This document shows, one piece after another, positions 61,660 through 64,000 of a stretch of DNA of 64,000 bases. How positions within the stretch are numbered: the first letter of the stretch is position 1; each line of letters starts with the position of its first letter. Position numbers and translations under genes: made by a program. Origin of the DNA: Fibrobacter succinogenes (GTDB lineage Bacteria; Fibrobacterota; Fibrobacteria; Fibrobacterales; Fibrobacteraceae). Under the pieces are notes generated by a model. That model was not told the origin of the DNA and did not search any database. It was given only the letters and a program-made list of their open reading frames with translations. Location of the stretch: the NCBI GenBank assembly GCA_902794535.1, contig CADBHQ010000008.1:1-64000 (forward strand), read 5' to 3'.

Positions 61660-63279
61660 ATGAATAGACTGTTCGAAAAATACGTGAATGCCTTGACGCT
61701 CGTTCTTGGAATCTCCGTAGGGGGAACGTTCGCGGCAGAAACATTGTTCAGCAATGGAGCGCTGAACGTGAGCGAAACCGGAAAAACAGGAACCCTGTGG
61801 GTGTTTTCCCGTGGCGACCTTTATAGCGGCGTGACGCTATTGGATCTTAAGGTGGGTACAAACGGCGTGCAGGTGGTAGAATCGCATCAGGAACAGATGT
61901 CGGATTCGATGACCGCAACGCAGGATGGCGTTTTTAGGGACGTGCTTGCAGAACACCGCAGAACGTCTTCGGTTTATGCGGGCAAGCTCGGTTATGTGCT
62001 TCCGATGTTTGGCTTGAACGACGACGGTGAATACTTGATGCCGACGGGCTTTTTCTCGGTCCGCGGAATCGACAATATGAATGAAACGCCGCTTGATGAT
62101 GTACCCGACGCGCTTCTGGATTTGGATACGGCTATGTATTATGCCGTGAGCGGTTTCGCGTACGATTCTTCAAAGAAACAGCTTTGGATGGCCCGCGGTG
62201 CGGCTGGCCTTGGCCTTTACGATGTCTCGGGAAATTCTCCTAAAAAAGGATTGTATCAGCTGAACTTGAAGACGAGTGCGCTTGATACGGCTAAGTCGAG
62301 TTACAAGTGGGAAGATAAGAAAAATCCGCGCATCTTTGATGTCAAGCAACACCCGGAAACGGGCGACATTTGGATGGCGACATCTAAGGGACTTTGGAAG
62401 CGTAGCGCTGACGGCAAGGTGGCTAAGGCGTCTACTGCACTTGATACGAGTGCCCGCGTGACAGGACTTTGGATGGGGGGCGACCCGCTGACGATTATTG
62501 CTGAAACTTCGCGCATGGAAAAGGAATCGATGAAGGGCGCCTTGTGGGTGCTCCGCGAAGGGGACAAGGATTTTGCGAAGGCTGTTTTCTTGGATACGGC
62601 TGGCAAGAAACAGAAGAAGGATATTTACGATGAAGGTGACTATACCGTAAGCGATGTGGCTTTTGTCGGCAATACGGCTTTTGTGGCGGTTGCTGTTTCG
62701 GGCGGTGACGTGAGCGGATACTTTAAGTTGGATTCTGCTGGAATTCGCGCTTGGGACGCCGATGATGATGGAAAGAGCGTGTGGCTTTATGGTTATGCGA
62801 CAGGCGCCATTGACCGCGATTTCCGCATTACCTCGATTTGTTCGTTCCCGCTGGCTAAGAATGTGACGGGCCTTGCGCTTGCTACTTATGGCAATGGTAT
62901 TTCTGTTTCGGCGGATACGGGAAAGACTTGGACTCCGATTTTGAACCGCGCAAAGCTCGGAAACGATTTGGGTTCTGTGCGCATGGTGCCGTCGGTGATT
63001 ACGGCGGGCGACCAGTCGCTTGTGTCGTATAAGGTGAGCAAGGATTCCAAGATTACGATTGACGTGTTCAGCTACGACATGCGTAAGATTCGCACGATTG
63101 TAAAGAGCGCTCCGCGTGGAGCAGATGCTTCGCGCAGCACGAACCCGAAGGAAGACTTCTGGGATGGCAAGGATAAGGCGGGTAGGCCCTGCACAATGGG
63201 CGTGTACTATGTGCGCGTCAAGGATAACCACGGCCATATTGGCTGGGGCAAGGTGATGACCTTGGGAGGGCACAAGTAA
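61660..63279 (+). CDS. Exported beta-propeller-like protein with C-terminal FlgD-Ig domain
   Basis: A 539-residue secreted protein. Signal peptide about residues 1-27 (GGTFAAETL). Most of the sequence is beta-rich with repeated 'TG-DIWMATSKGLWKRS' and 'GALWVLREGD' type units, suggesting a propeller. The C-terminal 80 residues read ITIDVFSYDMRKIRTI, then ...WDGKDKAGRPCTMGVYYVRV, a FlgD-Ig-like domain as found in secreted proteins with C-terminal sorting functions. Its stop overlaps the start of the PorV-like gene (TAATG). Partner role in a secretion or adhesion system is inferred from the neighbour. Confidence 0.78.
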   Translation: MNRLFEKYVNALTLVLGISVGGTFAAETLFSNGALNVSETGKTGTLWVFSRGDLYSGVTLLDLKVGTNGVQVVESHQEQMSDSMTATQDGVFRDVLAEHRRTSSVYAGKLGYVLPMFGLNDDGEYLMPTGFFSVRGIDNMNETPLDDVPDALLDLDTAMYYAVSGFAYDSSKKQLWMARGAAGLGLYDVSGNSPKKGLYQLNLKTSALDTAKSSYKWEDKKNPRIFDVKQHPETGDIWMATSKGLWKRSADGKVAKASTALDTSARVTGLWMGGDPLTIIAETSRMEKESMKGALWVLREGDKDFAKAVFLDTAGKKQKKDIYDEGDYTVSDVAFVGNTAFVAVAVSGGDVSGYFKLDSAGIRAWDADDDGKSVWLYGYATGAIDRDFRITSICSFPLAKNVTGLALATYGNGISVSADTGKTWTPILNRAKLGNDLGSVRMVPSVITAGDQSLVSYKVSKDSKITIDVFSYDMRKIRTIVKSAPRGADASRSTNPKEDFWDGKDKAGRPCTMGVYYVRVKDNHGHIGWGKVMTLGGHK

Positions 63280-64000
63280 TGAAAAAGATTCTGTCCATTC
63301 TCGTGATTACTTTGCTTGCGTCTTCTGCGTTTGCGGGTAAAAAAGCAACGCTGGGTAGCTTTGATGGCTTTGTGGAACGTATGGGCGCGGGCACGCGCGA
63401 ACTGGGCCGTGGTAACACGGGCTCTGCGGATACGGCATCGATGCCTGCGGCTTACTGGAATCCGGCTATCCTTGGCTTTAGAGAACACTTGAGTTATAAC
63501 CTGAACGCCGAAAAGCGTGATTTGGACCGTATGGGCGGCTCGCTTGGCTTGGAAGGCCCGGTGGGTAAGCGCATGGGTATTGGCTTTGCGATGCTTTATC
63601 GTGGCGATTTGGACTTCGATGTGATTAACGAAGACGATGAAACCATGGGATCGGCGACGCCTTACTTTACCATGATGTATTTGGGCTTGGCTTACCGTGC
63701 TACGCGTCGCGATGCTTTCGGCTTGTCGTTCTCGATGAGTTATGACAACATGGATATTGCGGAATACTATGAAGGGGTCGCCGAAGTGGTTGACGATTAT
63801 CGCAGTCCGGTGACAGTTAACTTGAGTTGGATTAGACAGTGGAACGAAAAATGGTCTACCTCTGTTGTGATTCGTAACCTGAGCTTTAGCAAAAACTTGT
63901 CTGCCAAGTGGAGCAAGAATACGAGTACCGACAACTCCGTAGAAAGTACTGATGGCGTGCGTCCGAAGGTGCTGCAGATTGGATTGGGTTACCGTTCTAG
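63279..64000 (+). CDS. PorV/PorQ-like (UPF0164-type) outer-membrane protein, partial
   Basis: About 240 residues are visible and the gene runs off the window. Signal peptide about residues 1-19 (SSAFAGKK). The first part has the PorV-type opening: ERMGAGTRELGRGNTGSADT then MPAAYWNPAILGF, equivalent to the 'GxGGAxxAxADDASAxYWNPAGL' pattern of PorV/FadL-like barrels. Strands follow. PorV is a shuttle component of type IX secretion in Bacteroidota, so this could be a PorV relative or a FadL-like transporter. It is coupled by TAATG to the FlgD-Ig gene. Confidence 0.83.
   Translation, partial: MKKILSILVITLLASSAFAGKKATLGSFDGFVERMGAGTRELGRGNTGSADTASMPAAYWNPAILGFREHLSYNLNAEKRDLDRMGGSLGLEGPVGKRMGIGFAMLYRGDLDFDVINEDDETMGSATPYFTMMYLGLAYRATRRDAFGLSFSMSYDNMDIAEYYEGVAEVVDDYRSPVTVNLSWIRQWNEKWSTSVVIRNLSFSKNLSAKWSKNTSTDNSVESTDGVRPKVLQIGLGYRS

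Overview
The window reads as a chromosomal segment of a Fibrobacter-type bacterium (Fibrobacterota). The gene at 5191-6306 carries the Fibrobacter succinogenes major paralogous domain. Many exported proteins have lipoprotein signals or serine-rich linkers typical of that group, and envelope genes (lipoproteins, beta-barrels, SPOR, LolA-like, PorV-like) dominate. No phage, insertion sequence or CRISPR array was seen, so most of this is ordinary chromosome with accessory islets.

Layout. 1-5090 (minus): a partial DEAD-box helicase, two exported proteins, pyrE, a membrane protein and purU. 5191-6306: the paralogous-domain protein. 6396-12315 (minus): argS, rsfS, a LytR_C-like protein, a flotillin, panD and unknowns, followed by tRNA-Leu. 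12501-16790 (minus): a SPOR protein, miaB, a lipoprotein and a DUF4143-type ATPase preceded by three 33-bp iterons. 16992-22338 (plus, one gene reversed): a DUF4832-like lipoprotein, a HAD phosphatase, a lipoprotein tyrosine phosphatase, a DUF1573-like protein and tRNA-Pro. 22405-25823 (minus): a diguanylate cyclase next to a membrane-anchored solute-binding protein. 26618-31800 (plus): TPR lipoprotein, Ser/Thr kinase, sigma-54 activator, a consensus sigma-54 promoter, a Met/His-rich secreted protein and an outer-membrane barrel. 31836-38782 (minus): tRNA-Ala, polyprenyl synthase, gyrB, dciA-like, mlaE, an S41 protease and a sigma-70 factor. 38983-45005 (plus): an orphan LytS-type kinase, an exported binding-domain/hydrolase pair and a lipoprotein barrel. 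45173-53337: a carboxyltransferase subunit, DUF4823, aspartoacylase, HAD, tRNA-Gly, sfsA, nudC and DUF805. 53405-58286 (minus): speA, a carboxynorspermidine-synthase-like gene, a tRNA with CAT anticodon and a GlgA-like glycosyltransferase. 58439-64000: a TPR lipoprotein, a frameshifted barrel, a LolA-like protein, a FlgD-Ig protein and a partial PorV-like barrel.

The most interesting signals are these. (1) The kinase/sigma-54 activator locus carries its own promoter and envelope cargo, and the predicted transcript start falls on the start codon. (2) A structured-RNA-like intergenic element occurs twice (minus strand around 49145-49200, plus strand 59655-59720) with compensatory changes in its stems. 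(3) A hairpin element with conserved flanks sits immediately before start codons at 13407-13453 and 48337-48383. (4) Exact 33-bp iterons lie upstream of the DUF4143 ATPase. (5) An inverted copy of the 3' part of tRNA-Gly lies just past its own terminator. All of these come from reading the sequence by eye; no search or folding program was run.
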